Positions 14,599 through 22,314 of a stretch of DNA of 45,225 bases are shown here, piece by piece. Below the pieces are notes generated by a model, which had not been told where the DNA came from, searched no databases, and was given only the letters and a program-made list of their open reading frames with translations. The DNA comes from an uncultured Prevotellaceae bacterium (GTDB lineage Bacteria > Bacteroidota > Bacteroidia > Bacteroidales > Bacteroidaceae), in the NCBI GenBank assembly GCA_947166655.1, contig CAMVFC010000010.1, positions 1-45,225 on the forward strand. The letters run 5' to 3'. Numbering within the stretch: the stretch's first letter is position 1; each line of letters opens with the position of its first letter. The translations under genes and the position numbers were made by a program.

Positions 14599-15165
14599 TT
14601 ACCAGTTGGCTACTGTAGCATTGAATATCTGTTCGGTAATGTCCTTGGTCATCTGTGTGACCAGCTCTTCCTGCACATTGATGAGCTGCTGCGTGGCATC
14701 GTACTCCGATGTGGCAGAGAATTGGCGTTCGAAATCTTCGCTGTGCTTCTTCGTGTTGGTAAAACGGACATTGACCGTCATCTTCAGCTGCACTTGCGAG
14801 CTATAGCCATCACGGCCGACACCTTTGTTGAACTGGTCGAAACCAGTGATCTCACCTGCGATGATGAGGTCGCCGCCCCGCTTGACCTGTTTCAGCTTCG
14901 TCTGCTGAGCGAAGATATCTGTCAGTTTATTATTAAAAATGGCTTGCATCGGCGCCCAGACGTAGGTGGAACGAATGGGGAAAGGATCAATCTGAATGGT
15001 TTTAGTGGTCATATAGTCGATGCTGGCACCATTGAACTTGTATGAAATAGCACAAGAGGAGAGGACAAGGGCCAACAACGAGCATACGCACAGCGAAGAA
15101 CGAAGCTGCACTTTTGCCGCACTACCCCACCCCTGACGGAGGATGCTATGGATATAAGACATCAT
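14599..15165 (-). CDS. lptE: LPS-assembly lipoprotein LptE
   Basis: This 188-residue protein matches the Bacteroidota LptE family: lipobox LVLSSC with Cys38, then SYKFNGASIDYMTTKTIQIDPFPI and a C-terminal helix (VTQMTKDITEQIF). LptE plugs the LptD barrel in the outer membrane and helps deliver LPS. The stretch before the hydrophobic core is about 24 residues, unusually long for a lipoprotein; its segment RQGWGSAAK is encoded by GC-rich sequence (15115-15145) that may derive from a repeat. A shorter product is possible, but no better ATG is present. The gene starts 37 bp after the regulator and ends 10 bp before the TPR-like gene. Confidence 0.85.
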   Translation of the reverse strand: MMSYIHSILRQGWGSAAKVQLRSSLCVCSLLALVLSSCAISYKFNGASIDYMTTKTIQIDPFPIRSTYVWAPMQAIFNNKLTDIFAQQTKLKQVKRGGDLIIAGEITGFDQFNKGVGRDGYSSQVQLKMTVNVRFTNTKKHSEDFERQFSATSEYDATQQLINVQEELVTQMTKDITEQIFNATVANW

Positions 15166-15202
15166 AAATATCTGTTTTCTCTTTAGTCGCGTTGCTTTAA
15201 TC

Positions 15203-16417
15203 TTACTCTTCCTCCAGCCCGTACTCCTTTATCTTACGGTACAGGGTACGTTCGCTGATATGCAGCTCTTCTGCAGCTTTCTTCCTGCGACCATGGTTTT
15301 TCTCCAAGGCTTTTATAATGAGGCGTTTTTCCTGTTCATCAATAGACAGGGACTCCTCGACATACTCTTCAGCATAGGGCGTGGCATCGGGGGCAGCATC
15401 GGAGGGAGTGTGATGTGCCGGCATTGACGGAGCTGACGGAGGGGCAAAACTTAAATCGACAGGAGCATTCTGCTGAATGGTTGCCAGTTGTTGCTTCAAG
15501 CTATTAATCTCATTGTGCATCGCGTTCATCATCTGAAAGAGCATCTCGCGCTCCGAAGCATAGGAATGTTGCTCGGAAGAAGCGTGCCCCACACGCACCA
15601 ATCCGCCCTGCTCCTCTATTGTGGGCCATATCTCATACTCGGAAAGAATCTCAGGGGTGACGATGCGGGTGTCGCGAAGCAAGATGGACAGTTGCTCGGT
15701 GAGATTCTTCAGCTGACGGATGTTACCAGGCCACTTGTAGCGTTTCATCACTTCCTCTGCCTCTGGCGTCAGCGTGAGGTACTGCGGCATCTGATACTTG
15801 GCAGCCACCTCCATAGCGAACTTCTTGAACAGCAATATGATGTCTGCTCCACGCTCACGCAGCGGCGGCATCTTGATAGGAATCGTGCTGAGACGGAAAA
15901 AAAGGTCCTCACGGAACTTGCCGTCGCGAATGGCATTCTGGATATTCACATTGGTGGCAGCCACGATGCGCACGTTCGTCTTGCGCACCTCGCTGGCTCC
16001 GACACGGATATATTCGCCTGTTTCCAAGACGCGAAGCAATCGTGCCTGGGTGCTGATGGGGAGTTCGCCCACCTCATCCAGAAACAGCGTACCACCATCG
16101 GCAACGCCGAAGTAGCCTGCGTGCTCGCCGATAGCGCCCGTAAAGGCTCCTTTCTCATGGCCGAACAGCTCGCTGTCGATCGTCCCTTCTGGTATAGAGC
16201 CACAGTTGATGGCAAAGTATTTGCGAGTCCGCCGAAGGCTATTGTCATGAATCAGCCGAGGCAGAATCTCCTTACCGACGCCACTCTCGCCTGTGATGAG
16301 CACAGAGAGATCGGTGTTGGCCACCTGCAAAGCCGTGTCAAGCGCGTGGTTGAGTGCTTCGCAGTTGCCGACGATGCCGTACCGGGCCTTGATTCGCTGA
16401 AGTTCTTTCGAATCCAT
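15203..16417 (-). CDS. Sigma-54-dependent Fis-type transcriptional activator
   Basis: The 404-residue protein is an enhancer-binding AAA+ ATPase that opens sigma-54 promoters. Walker A is GESGVGKE (43-50), the sigma-54-contacting GAFTGA loop is at 90-95, Walker B is GGTLFLDEVGE, and the arginine-finger region is FREDLFFRLS. A disordered linker (about 290-355) leads to a Fis-type helix-turn-helix (about 360-404: RRKKAAEELHISERTLYRKI). It lacks an N-terminal receiver or sensor domain; the AAA+ domain begins within 20 residues, so control must come from levels or partners. It is only 3 bp from pdxA. Its targets cannot be read from the window. Confidence 0.93.
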   Translation of the reverse strand: MDSKELQRIKARYGIVGNCEALNHALDTALQVANTDLSVLITGESGVGKEILPRLIHDNSLRRTRKYFAINCGSIPEGTIDSELFGHEKGAFTGAIGEHAGYFGVADGGTLFLDEVGELPISTQARLLRVLETGEYIRVGASEVRKTNVRIVAATNVNIQNAIRDGKFREDLFFRLSTIPIKMPPLRERGADIILLFKKFAMEVAAKYQMPQYLTLTPEAEEVMKRYKWPGNIRQLKNLTEQLSILLRDTRIVTPEILSEYEIWPTIEEQGGLVRVGHASSEQHSYASEREMLFQMMNAMHNEINSLKQQLATIQQNAPVDLSFAPPSAPSMPAHHTPSDAAPDATPYAEEYVEESLSIDEQEKRLIIKALEKNHGRRKKAAEELHISERTLYRKIKEYGLEEE

Positions 16418-16420
16418 AAT

Positions 16421-17488
16421 TTATCCTCGTTCTGCTTTATCACGCTTGTCCACATAAAGCTTCGGCAAGGGATTCTGCCGAGCCTCGTCCCAAGCGGCAC
16501 GATTACGAAACACGTCGATAGCAGTATAGATAGCCTGTCGGAAAGAACCTTCATCAGCAACGCCTTTTCCTGCAATGTCATAGGCCGTGCCGTGATCAGG
16601 ACTCGTACGGATAAGATCAAGACCAGCAGTGTAGTTCACACCATTCTCCATAGCTATCAACTTAAAGGGAGCAAGCCCTTGGTCGTGATACATCGCCAAT
16701 ACACCATCATAGTGCTCGTAGGCGCGCGTGCCGAAGAAACCGTCTGCCGCGAACGGGCCATAGGCCGTGATGCCTTCTTCATTGGCTTTGGCAATAGAGG
16801 GCTGTATCACCTCCATCTCTTCCTTACCCAACACGCCACCATCACCCGCATGAGGATTCAGCGCAAGCACAGCGATACGTGGATGAGAAATAAGGAAGTC
16901 ACGCGAGAGCGAGTGCTCCAGCTGACGTAACTTGCCAAGGATAGCGTCTTCCGTAATGGCCTGGGCAACTTTACTGATAGGAAGATGTGTAGTGACAAGG
17001 GCGACACGAACCTGATCGTTCATCAAGAGCATCAGGGCCTGCTGGCCCTCCTTGCCCACTCGGTCTTGCAAGTACTCTGTATGACCTGGAAAATGGAACT
17101 TGTCACCTTGAATACTATTCTTATTGATGGGTGCCGTGACGAGTACATCTATAAGCCCTTCGCGCCAATCGTTTACAGCACGCTCCAACGCGGCAAAAGC
17201 GGCTCTTCCAGCTTCTTCTGTGGCCTGCCCCAAATCAATTTTCACCTCATCAGCAGTGGTATGGATGAGGTTGAGCGAACCTTCTCGCGCATCGCCAGCG
17301 TTGGTTATCGTGGTGAAGTTCGTCTGCAGGTCCATCGTCTTGCGATGATAGCTGGCTATTTTGGGAGAGCCATAGACAATCGGAGTGCACAACTCCAACA
17401 TCGCAGGGTCTTCAAAGGTCTTAAATATAATCTCGTATCCGACGCCATTTGGGTCACCATGGGTGATACCTACTTTTATCTTATCCAT
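16421..17488 (-). CDS. pdxA: 4-hydroxythreonine-4-phosphate dehydrogenase PdxA
   Basis: The 355-residue cytoplasmic enzyme oxidises 4-phosphohydroxy-L-threonine in the DXP-dependent pyridoxal-phosphate pathway. Family motifs are GITHGDPNGVGYE at the N terminus, VTAPINKNSIQ, FPGHTEYLQDR with a metal-ligand His, NPHAGDGGVLGKEE, MYHDQGLAPFK and TSPDHGTAYDIAGKG. The length is slightly above the ~330 typical of Proteobacteria. It lies 56 bp after the DUF4837 gene and 3 bp before the sigma-54 activator, so it is almost certainly cotranscribed with the latter. Confidence 0.96.
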   Translation of the reverse strand: MDKIKVGITHGDPNGVGYEIIFKTFEDPAMLELCTPIVYGSPKIASYHRKTMDLQTNFTTITNAGDAREGSLNLIHTTADEVKIDLGQATEEAGRAAFAALERAVNDWREGLIDVLVTAPINKNSIQGDKFHFPGHTEYLQDRVGKEGQQALMLLMNDQVRVALVTTHLPISKVAQAITEDAILGKLRQLEHSLSRDFLISHPRIAVLALNPHAGDGGVLGKEEMEVIQPSIAKANEEGITAYGPFAADGFFGTRAYEHYDGVLAMYHDQGLAPFKLIAMENGVNYTAGLDLIRTSPDHGTAYDIAGKGVADEGSFRQAIYTAIDVFRNRAAWDEARQNPLPKLYVDKRDKAERG

Positions 17489-17544
17489 TAAGTCTTTGTG
17501 GTAAAAGGGTGATTATCTAAATGTTTGTTGCTATTTCTGCGGAC

Positions 17545-18603
17545 TTATTTCGACCGCCGTGCTTCCCGCTGCTCCTCAGGTGTGACAGCGACCTCCTCCA
17601 GTGTAGTCACAATAGGAAGCGTCTGTTCGTCAGGAAGATTGAGGGTGTAAAGCGATCCTTCCAAGCGACGCATCAGACCACGCTTCATTTTCTCAGGAGC
17701 AAAGACGAAGCCCTCCACGACGATGACAAGGTTGCGGGTCGTGTCGACCCGAGAATGACTGACAAAAGGCCCGCCCATCCCGTCGTTCTCCATGTACCAC
17801 AGCCCGCGGGCCTCAAGGGCATACTGATTGTGGACGACGATGGGCTTCACCATCGTACAGAGCGTATCGGTGGCCATGTGCATCGTGGGCAAGGTGCCAG
17901 GGATGTTTACCGCCATGACGCTGTCGCGCTTGTGAAGCACATACTGCTTGTTGAAAGTCTCAGGACCCTCGTAGGGATAGCTGTACATACAAATGTTCAC
18001 CAGCGCCGAGGCGCCATTGCTGGAGGTCCAGAAGAAATCCTGACCACGCTTGTAGCTCTTAATCTCATCGGGAGCATGAAGTTCGCAGCCGAAGAGTTCC
18101 TTAGCCAGCTGTGCCGTTACTTTGGAGTACTTGTCCTTCAGTTCTTTGACGAGACGATTCATTTCCATTTTCGTCAGGAAGTCGATGATCTCCGGCCCAT
18201 GCTCGAAGCAGAAATCCGCAAAGGCATCGGCACTCGGACTTTGAATGGTCAAGATGATCTGCCCGATGGAATATTTATCACGCTTGAACTTCATTGAGGT
18301 CTTGGTGTAAATCTGGCTGTTGATATCCACCATGATAATATTCCTGAAAATATTCAGGATTTGGTCGAAATGTTTGGGCTCAACCTGCGATATGTGAAAC
18401 GAGCGTTCCGGCTGCGGCAGTCCAGGAATGTCGGTGTCAAGCACTGTAAAAAGGGCACGCCCCTGCTTGGCTTGCCAGTCCTGATCTGTCATGACGACCA
18501 TTACCTCATAAGGACGTCCACTGGCACGAGGCATCACAAACTCTTTCTTGCAGGAAGTGAGCAAAAAGATAAACAGGAGCAGAAAAGGCAGACTCTTTTT
18601 CAT
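17545..18603 (-). CDS. DUF4837 family lipoprotein
   Basis: The 352-residue protein has a lipoprotein signal (LLTSC, Cys18) followed by KKEFVMPRASGRPYEVMVVM, the typical opening of DUF4837. Further family landmarks are FRNIIMVDI, YSIGQIILTIQSP and GPFVSHSRVDTTRNLVIVVEGFVFAPEKMKR. The family is restricted largely to Bacteroidota and has no assigned biochemical role as far as I know. It ends in a Glu/Arg-rich tail. It starts 3 bp after rlmN, a tight coupling. Confidence 0.85.
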   Translation of the reverse strand: MKKSLPFLLLFIFLLTSCKKEFVMPRASGRPYEVMVVMTDQDWQAKQGRALFTVLDTDIPGLPQPERSFHISQVEPKHFDQILNIFRNIIMVDINSQIYTKTSMKFKRDKYSIGQIILTIQSPSADAFADFCFEHGPEIIDFLTKMEMNRLVKELKDKYSKVTAQLAKELFGCELHAPDEIKSYKRGQDFFWTSSNGASALVNICMYSYPYEGPETFNKQYVLHKRDSVMAVNIPGTLPTMHMATDTLCTMVKPIVVHNQYALEARGLWYMENDGMGGPFVSHSRVDTTRNLVIVVEGFVFAPEKMKRGLMRRLEGSLYTLNLPDEQTLPIVTTLEEVAVTPEEQREARRSK

Positions 18604-18606
18604 GAT

Positions 18607-19659
18607 TCACTTGTTTTTAGTGTTGAGAAGACCACAAGCAGCGTCAATGTCCTGACCTCGCGAAGCACGAATCGTACAGCGCACGCCACGGTGAGTCAGG
18701 TAGTCTCTGAAAGCAGCCATCCTCGTGGCATCGGCTTCAGCCAGCGGCATCGAGGAAGAGGCGGCCAATGCATCGTCTTCGGGTAAAACATGCCAGCGGA
18801 TAAGATTGACGCGGCACTCTAACCCTTGCAGCAGACGCGCCAATTCACGGGCATAACGATTGGAATCGTTCAGGCCGCCGAAGACGATGTATTCGAAGGA
18901 AAGGCGTCGCTGTCCCGTCCAGTCGTACTCACGAAGAAGTTCCAGCTGTTCAGCTAAGGGATAGCTTTTCTCGGCAGGCATCAAAGCCGCACGTTCTTCG
19001 GGGAAGGGGTTATGGAGACTGATGGCCAAGTGGCACGGGCTCTCATCCAAGAACCGCTTCAAGCCCTTGCGTAAGCCAGAAGTAGAAACGGTGATACGCC
19101 GAGGGCTCCATGCCCAACCATAGTCGGCCATCAGGAACTGTGTCGCAGCGAGCACTGCATCGAGGTTATCAAGCGGTTCGCCCTGTCCCATGAAAACGAT
19201 ATTGGTCAGGCGGTCACGCTCAGGTAGTGCATAAATCTGATTGAGGATATCGGTCACCGTGAGCTGACCCTGAAAGCCCTGACGTCCCGTCATGCAGAAA
19301 CGGCACGCCATCTTACAGCCCACCTGACAACTGACACAGACCGTACCACGGTCGTCATCGGGTATAAAGACGGTCTCTACATGATGACCATCGCGCGTGG
19401 GAAAAAGATACTTCGCCGTACCATCTGCGCTATGCTGTTCTGCCAACGGAGAGACCAAGCCAACCTCATAACGCTCACTCAGGCGCTCACGAGCCTGCTT
19501 GCTGAGGTTGGTCATTTCATCAATCGTTGCCACGCCCTTCTGATAGACCCATTGCAACAACTGTTTGGCTGCAAAAGCAGGCAATCCTGCTTCTGCAGCC
19601 ACAGTCTTAATATCGTCGGGCGCCATGCCCAAAAGGGGGATTCTGGACGTTTTTTCCAT
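18607..19659 (-). CDS. rlmN: 23S rRNA (adenine-C2)-methyltransferase RlmN
   Basis: The 350-residue radical-SAM enzyme methylates C2 of A2503 in 23S rRNA and A37 of some tRNAs. The [4Fe-4S] motif CKMACRFC places Cys at 115, 119 and 122. The SAM-binding GQGEPLDN and the C-terminal IRASRGQDIDAACG, carrying the Cys that forms the methyl adduct, are present. It is the first gene after a good minus-strand promoter (19694-19725) and heads the co-directional block that runs to folD. Confidence 0.96.
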   Translation of the reverse strand: MEKTSRIPLLGMAPDDIKTVAAEAGLPAFAAKQLLQWVYQKGVATIDEMTNLSKQARERLSERYEVGLVSPLAEQHSADGTAKYLFPTRDGHHVETVFIPDDDRGTVCVSCQVGCKMACRFCMTGRQGFQGQLTVTDILNQIYALPERDRLTNIVFMGQGEPLDNLDAVLAATQFLMADYGWAWSPRRITVSTSGLRKGLKRFLDESPCHLAISLHNPFPEERAALMPAEKSYPLAEQLELLREYDWTGQRRLSFEYIVFGGLNDSNRYARELARLLQGLECRVNLIRWHVLPEDDALAASSSMPLAEADATRMAAFRDYLTHRGVRCTIRASRGQDIDAACGLLNTKNK

Positions 19660-19693
19660 CGTGCGCGTACCTTATTTATATTTATTTCGAGCG

Positions 19694-19725
19694 CAAAGGT
19701 ACAAATAAAGCCGCAGACGGCCAAA
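19694..19725 (-). promoter_or_regulatory. Promoter of rlmN and probably of the whole rlmN-folD block
   Basis: On the minus strand TTTG (19725-19722) and TACCTTTG (19701-19694) are separated by 20 bp, a full match to the Bacteroidota consensus. A start near 19688 gives a leader of about 28 nt before the rlmN ATG. Gaps between the ten genes downstream are 3-77 bp and I see no strong hairpin until 8534-8566, though internal promoters cannot be excluded. Confidence 0.75.
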
Positions 19726-19769
19726 CGTTTCAGCTTTTTTAATGCCAAAATGGCAGTAATGTGACGACA

Positions 19770-20531
19770 TCAGTCTCTGCCCCGACCAAACAGACGCAAG
19801 ATGTAAAGGAAGAGGTTAATGAAGTCAAGATAGAGGGTGAGGGCACCGAGGATGGCAATACGTCGCGGTGCGGCAGCATCGGTATACCCCATGACAGAAC
19901 CCTGCTCTACAGCCGCAGACATCTGCTTAATCTTTTGGGTATCATAGGCCGTTAGTCCGACGAAGATGAAGACGCCGACATAAGTAATGATGGCATCCAT
20001 CGTGGAGTTTGCCCAGAAGATATTGATTACACTCGCGATGATGAGGCCGATGAGCGCCATGAAGAGGATGCCGCCCAAGCCAGAGAGGTCTCGCTTCGTC
20101 GTCGCTCCTACCAGGCTCATCGCGCCAAAAGTCAGTCCGCTGGCGGCAAAGGCTTGGGTAATAGTCCCCATAGAATAGACGAAGAAAATGCTGGAGAGCG
20201 TGAAGCCATTTACGGCCGCATAAGCCAGGAAGAGCATCGTGGCCGTAGTGGGCGACAGGCGGTTGATGGCTGTGGAAAGCGAGATGACAAGGATGAGTTC
20301 GGCTGCAAAAAGTATCCAAACGGCAGCGGCATTGCCATAGATAAGCTGTAGCAGTGCAGGGCTGCTAAGGGTCAGAAAGGCCGTACCGGCTGTAAGCAGC
20401 AAAGCCACAGTCATCCATAGGTAAACACGACTCATGATACCGGAAAAGGCAGAAACGCCTGTTGCCGAGGTGGTCGAAGGGGCGTATTCGCCGCGATCAT
20501 AATTGTTTTGAATCTCGATGTAGTCCTTCAT
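19770..20531 (-). CDS. Bax inhibitor-1/YccA family membrane protein
   Basis: This protein has 253 residues from the ATG at 20531 and seven hydrophobic segments. It carries BI-1-family features: AAVNGFTLSSIFFVY, GAMSLVGATTKRDLSG, and the C-terminal YVGVFIFVGLTAYDTQKIK with the conserved Asp, then LYLDFINLFLYILRLFG. Family members are thought to act as pH-sensitive Ca2+ leak channels; the role in Bacteroidota is not settled. The start at 20531 is chosen because the in-frame ATG 17 codons earlier lies beyond a 13-bp hairpin (20561-20590) that ends the preceding gene. Confidence 0.88.
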   Translation of the reverse strand: MKDYIEIQNNYDRGEYAPSTTSATGVSAFSGIMSRVYLWMTVALLLTAGTAFLTLSSPALLQLIYGNAAAVWILFAAELILVISLSTAINRLSPTTATMLFLAYAAVNGFTLSSIFFVYSMGTITQAFAASGLTFGAMSLVGATTKRDLSGLGGILFMALIGLIIASVINIFWANSTMDAIITYVGVFIFVGLTAYDTQKIKQMSAAVEQGSVMGYTDAAAPRRIAILGALTLYLDFINLFLYILRLFGRGRD

Positions 20532-20560
20532 TGTTTTCTGAGTTTCTGAGTTTTTATCAA

Positions 20561-20590
20561 AGTAGGGCGTGGCGGTTGCCACGCCCTACT
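20561..20590 (-). terminator. Perfect 13-bp hairpin after the GH109-like gene
   Basis: AGTAGGGCGTGGC pairs with GCCACGCCCTACT around a 4-nt loop. On the minus strand it lies 32 nt after the oxidoreductase stop at 20622 and is followed by TTGATAAAAA. It probably ends that transcript, at least partly; the same hairpin rules out the longer start for the next gene. Confidence 0.7.
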
Positions 20591-20621
20591 GAGTTGAGAG
20601 CAAAAAGTGTGCCAAAAGGCT

Positions 20622-22202
20622 TTATTTCTTCTTACGGATAATCTTTTTTGACTGTTTAACCTTATCCTTATCGTATTTCTCCCAAAGTTTTTTCTTCGCA
20701 CAGAGTTCTTTCTGTGCCTTTGTGCTGGCCACAGCAGCAGCCTCTGCAGCTGACTCTGCATCGGGCTTTGCCCATGCAAACTGGAAGCCATGCACCTTGT
20801 TCCATGCGCCACGCGTAAAGTCAGGGAAGGCTACGCTGGCACAATTGTTGTCCATGGAGAGTGTGCCCAGTTCTGCCAGACAGCACCATTCAGCGAGGTC
20901 GTAAACGTCCATATCGAGAGGCAGACCATTCTGAAGGCAGTACACCAGACGGGCGTCCATGAAGAAATCCATTCCGCCGTGGCCACCCACCTTTTGTGCC
21001 ATCTCACCGTACTTCTTGATGATAGGATGAGTGTACTTGTTCCACAGTTCATTGTGCTCGGCTGGGGGCAGAAAACCGTGACTGCTGAGGTCATCGACCT
21101 TCGGAGCAACGCCGCTGGCAGTAAGCTGGCTCTTATCAAGTGCGAAGTGGGGTTCGGGGTATTTGGTGGCATATCCCTTGGTACCTGTGAGTTTGAAAAG
21201 ACGGTTGTACGGCTGCGGATTCATCACGTTGTGCTGAATCTCGATTACTTTTCCTTCGGCGGTACGCATGAGAGTCGTTGTCTGGTCGCCATTGCGGAAG
21301 TTCTCACAGGGGCGCCCCGTTTTCTTCTCCACATACTCTTTACCATGTACACTCTTGGTGTCCATGGCAACAAGCGTCGTAAAGCGGTCACCGCGATGGA
21401 TGTTCATGGCTAAAGCCACGGGACCCAGTCCGTGAGTAGCATAGACGTCACCACGGTTGTCGCGGTTATACTTCATACGCCATCCCAGGCCGCTATTGTC
21501 CTCGGGGTTCTTCCAGTAGTAATCCCAAAAGTCATCCAGGTTGTGGATATAAGCTCCTTCGCCTCTCAGTATTTCGCCGAAGACGCCGTTCTGCGCCATG
21601 TTCAGTGCGTTCAGCTCGTACCAGTCATAGCAACAGTTCTCAAGAATCATGCAATGCTTACGGGTACGCTCACTGAGTTCGACGAGTTCCCAGCACTGTG
21701 CAAGGTTCATGGCAGAAGGCACTTCAATAGCCGTGTGCTTTCCGTTCTCCAGGGCACACTTGGCAACGGGGAAATGGTGATCCCAGTCGGTAGCCACATA
21801 GACGAGATCGACATCCGGACGCTTGCAAACTTCTTCATATCCCTTAGCGCCACTGTAGATGGCAGCAGGCGGAAGTCCTGCTTCGCGCAGATATTTCTGG
21901 CAAGCCTCGGCACGCACGGCCTCGTAGTCGCATAGAGCAACAATCTGCACACCTGGAATATAGGTAAAACGTGCCACAGCTCCCGGGCCGCGCATACCAA
22001 GGCCGACGAAAGCGACACGCACGGTCTCCAACTTCGGAGCTGTCAGCTGCAGTACGTCAGTCTGTCCAGCCGGACGCTGAGGAGTATTGATGACGATGGT
22101 ACCTTTCTCCCAATGCCAATCCTTATCGGTCACAGAGAGTGATTGAGCCACGGCTGACAATGTGAGGCAGCACGCGGACACGAAAAAAAGGAGTTTCTTC
22201 AT
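20622..22202 (-). CDS. Exported Gfo/Idh/MocA oxidoreductase, GH109-like
   Basis: The 526-residue protein has a signal peptide (cleavage after AVAQ, residue 20). A Rossmann fold follows (VRVAFVGLGMRGPGAV, about 61-76, with GxGxxG), then YVATDWDHHFPVAKCALENGKH, the typical EVPSA strand and the C-terminal sheet domain with GGHGGMDFFMDARLV. That last motif and the export signal are characteristic of the branch containing GH109, which uses bound NAD+ to remove alpha-N-acetylgalactosamine through an oxidation-elimination mechanism. Substrate remains unproven. The end is a Lys-rich tail (about 495-526) unlike the catalytic part. It diverges from the fusion gene at 22315. Confidence 0.85.
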   Translation of the reverse strand: MKKLLFFVSACCLTLSAVAQSLSVTDKDWHWEKGTIVINTPQRPAGQTDVLQLTAPKLETVRVAFVGLGMRGPGAVARFTYIPGVQIVALCDYEAVRAEACQKYLREAGLPPAAIYSGAKGYEEVCKRPDVDLVYVATDWDHHFPVAKCALENGKHTAIEVPSAMNLAQCWELVELSERTRKHCMILENCCYDWYELNALNMAQNGVFGEILRGEGAYIHNLDDFWDYYWKNPEDNSGLGWRMKYNRDNRGDVYATHGLGPVALAMNIHRGDRFTTLVAMDTKSVHGKEYVEKKTGRPCENFRNGDQTTTLMRTAEGKVIEIQHNVMNPQPYNRLFKLTGTKGYATKYPEPHFALDKSQLTASGVAPKVDDLSSHGFLPPAEHNELWNKYTHPIIKKYGEMAQKVGGHGGMDFFMDARLVYCLQNGLPLDMDVYDLAEWCCLAELGTLSMDNNCASVAFPDFTRGAWNKVHGFQFAWAKPDAESAAEAAAVASTKAQKELCAKKKLWEKYDKDKVKQSKKIIRKKK

Positions 22203-22245
22203 GATAGAATAGCGTTAGTTTTGAAAAAAGTTTCTGATTTTGGTG

Positions 22246-22253
22246 CAAAGATA
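22246..22253 (-). promoter_or_regulatory. -7 element of the GH109-like gene
   Basis: On the minus strand the box is TATCTTTG, an exact TAnnTTTG. A start near 22240 gives a leader of about 38 nt. No TTTG is at the expected distance. The element mirrors the one at 22277-22284. Confidence 0.5.
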
Positions 22254-22276
22254 GTACGAAAAGTTGAAATAATGCG

Positions 22277-22284
22277 TATCTTTG
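22277..22284 (+). promoter_or_regulatory. -7 element of the glycosyltransferase/SpoIID fusion gene
   Basis: TATCTTTG at 22277-22284 is an exact -7 box. A start near 22290 leaves about 25 nt before the ATG at 22315 and excludes an upstream in-frame ATG at 22282, which lies inside the box. With the minus-strand box it forms a perfect 8-bp inverted repeat separated by 23 bp. Confidence 0.5.
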
Positions 22285-22314
22285 TGGCATAATTTTAAGA
22301 AAAAACAATCACTA

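Noticed and set aside
20532..20582. Longer start for the Bax inhibitor-1-like gene
   Set aside because: The in-frame ATG at 20582 lies inside a perfect 13-bp hairpin that ends the previous gene; the added residues are repeat-encoded.
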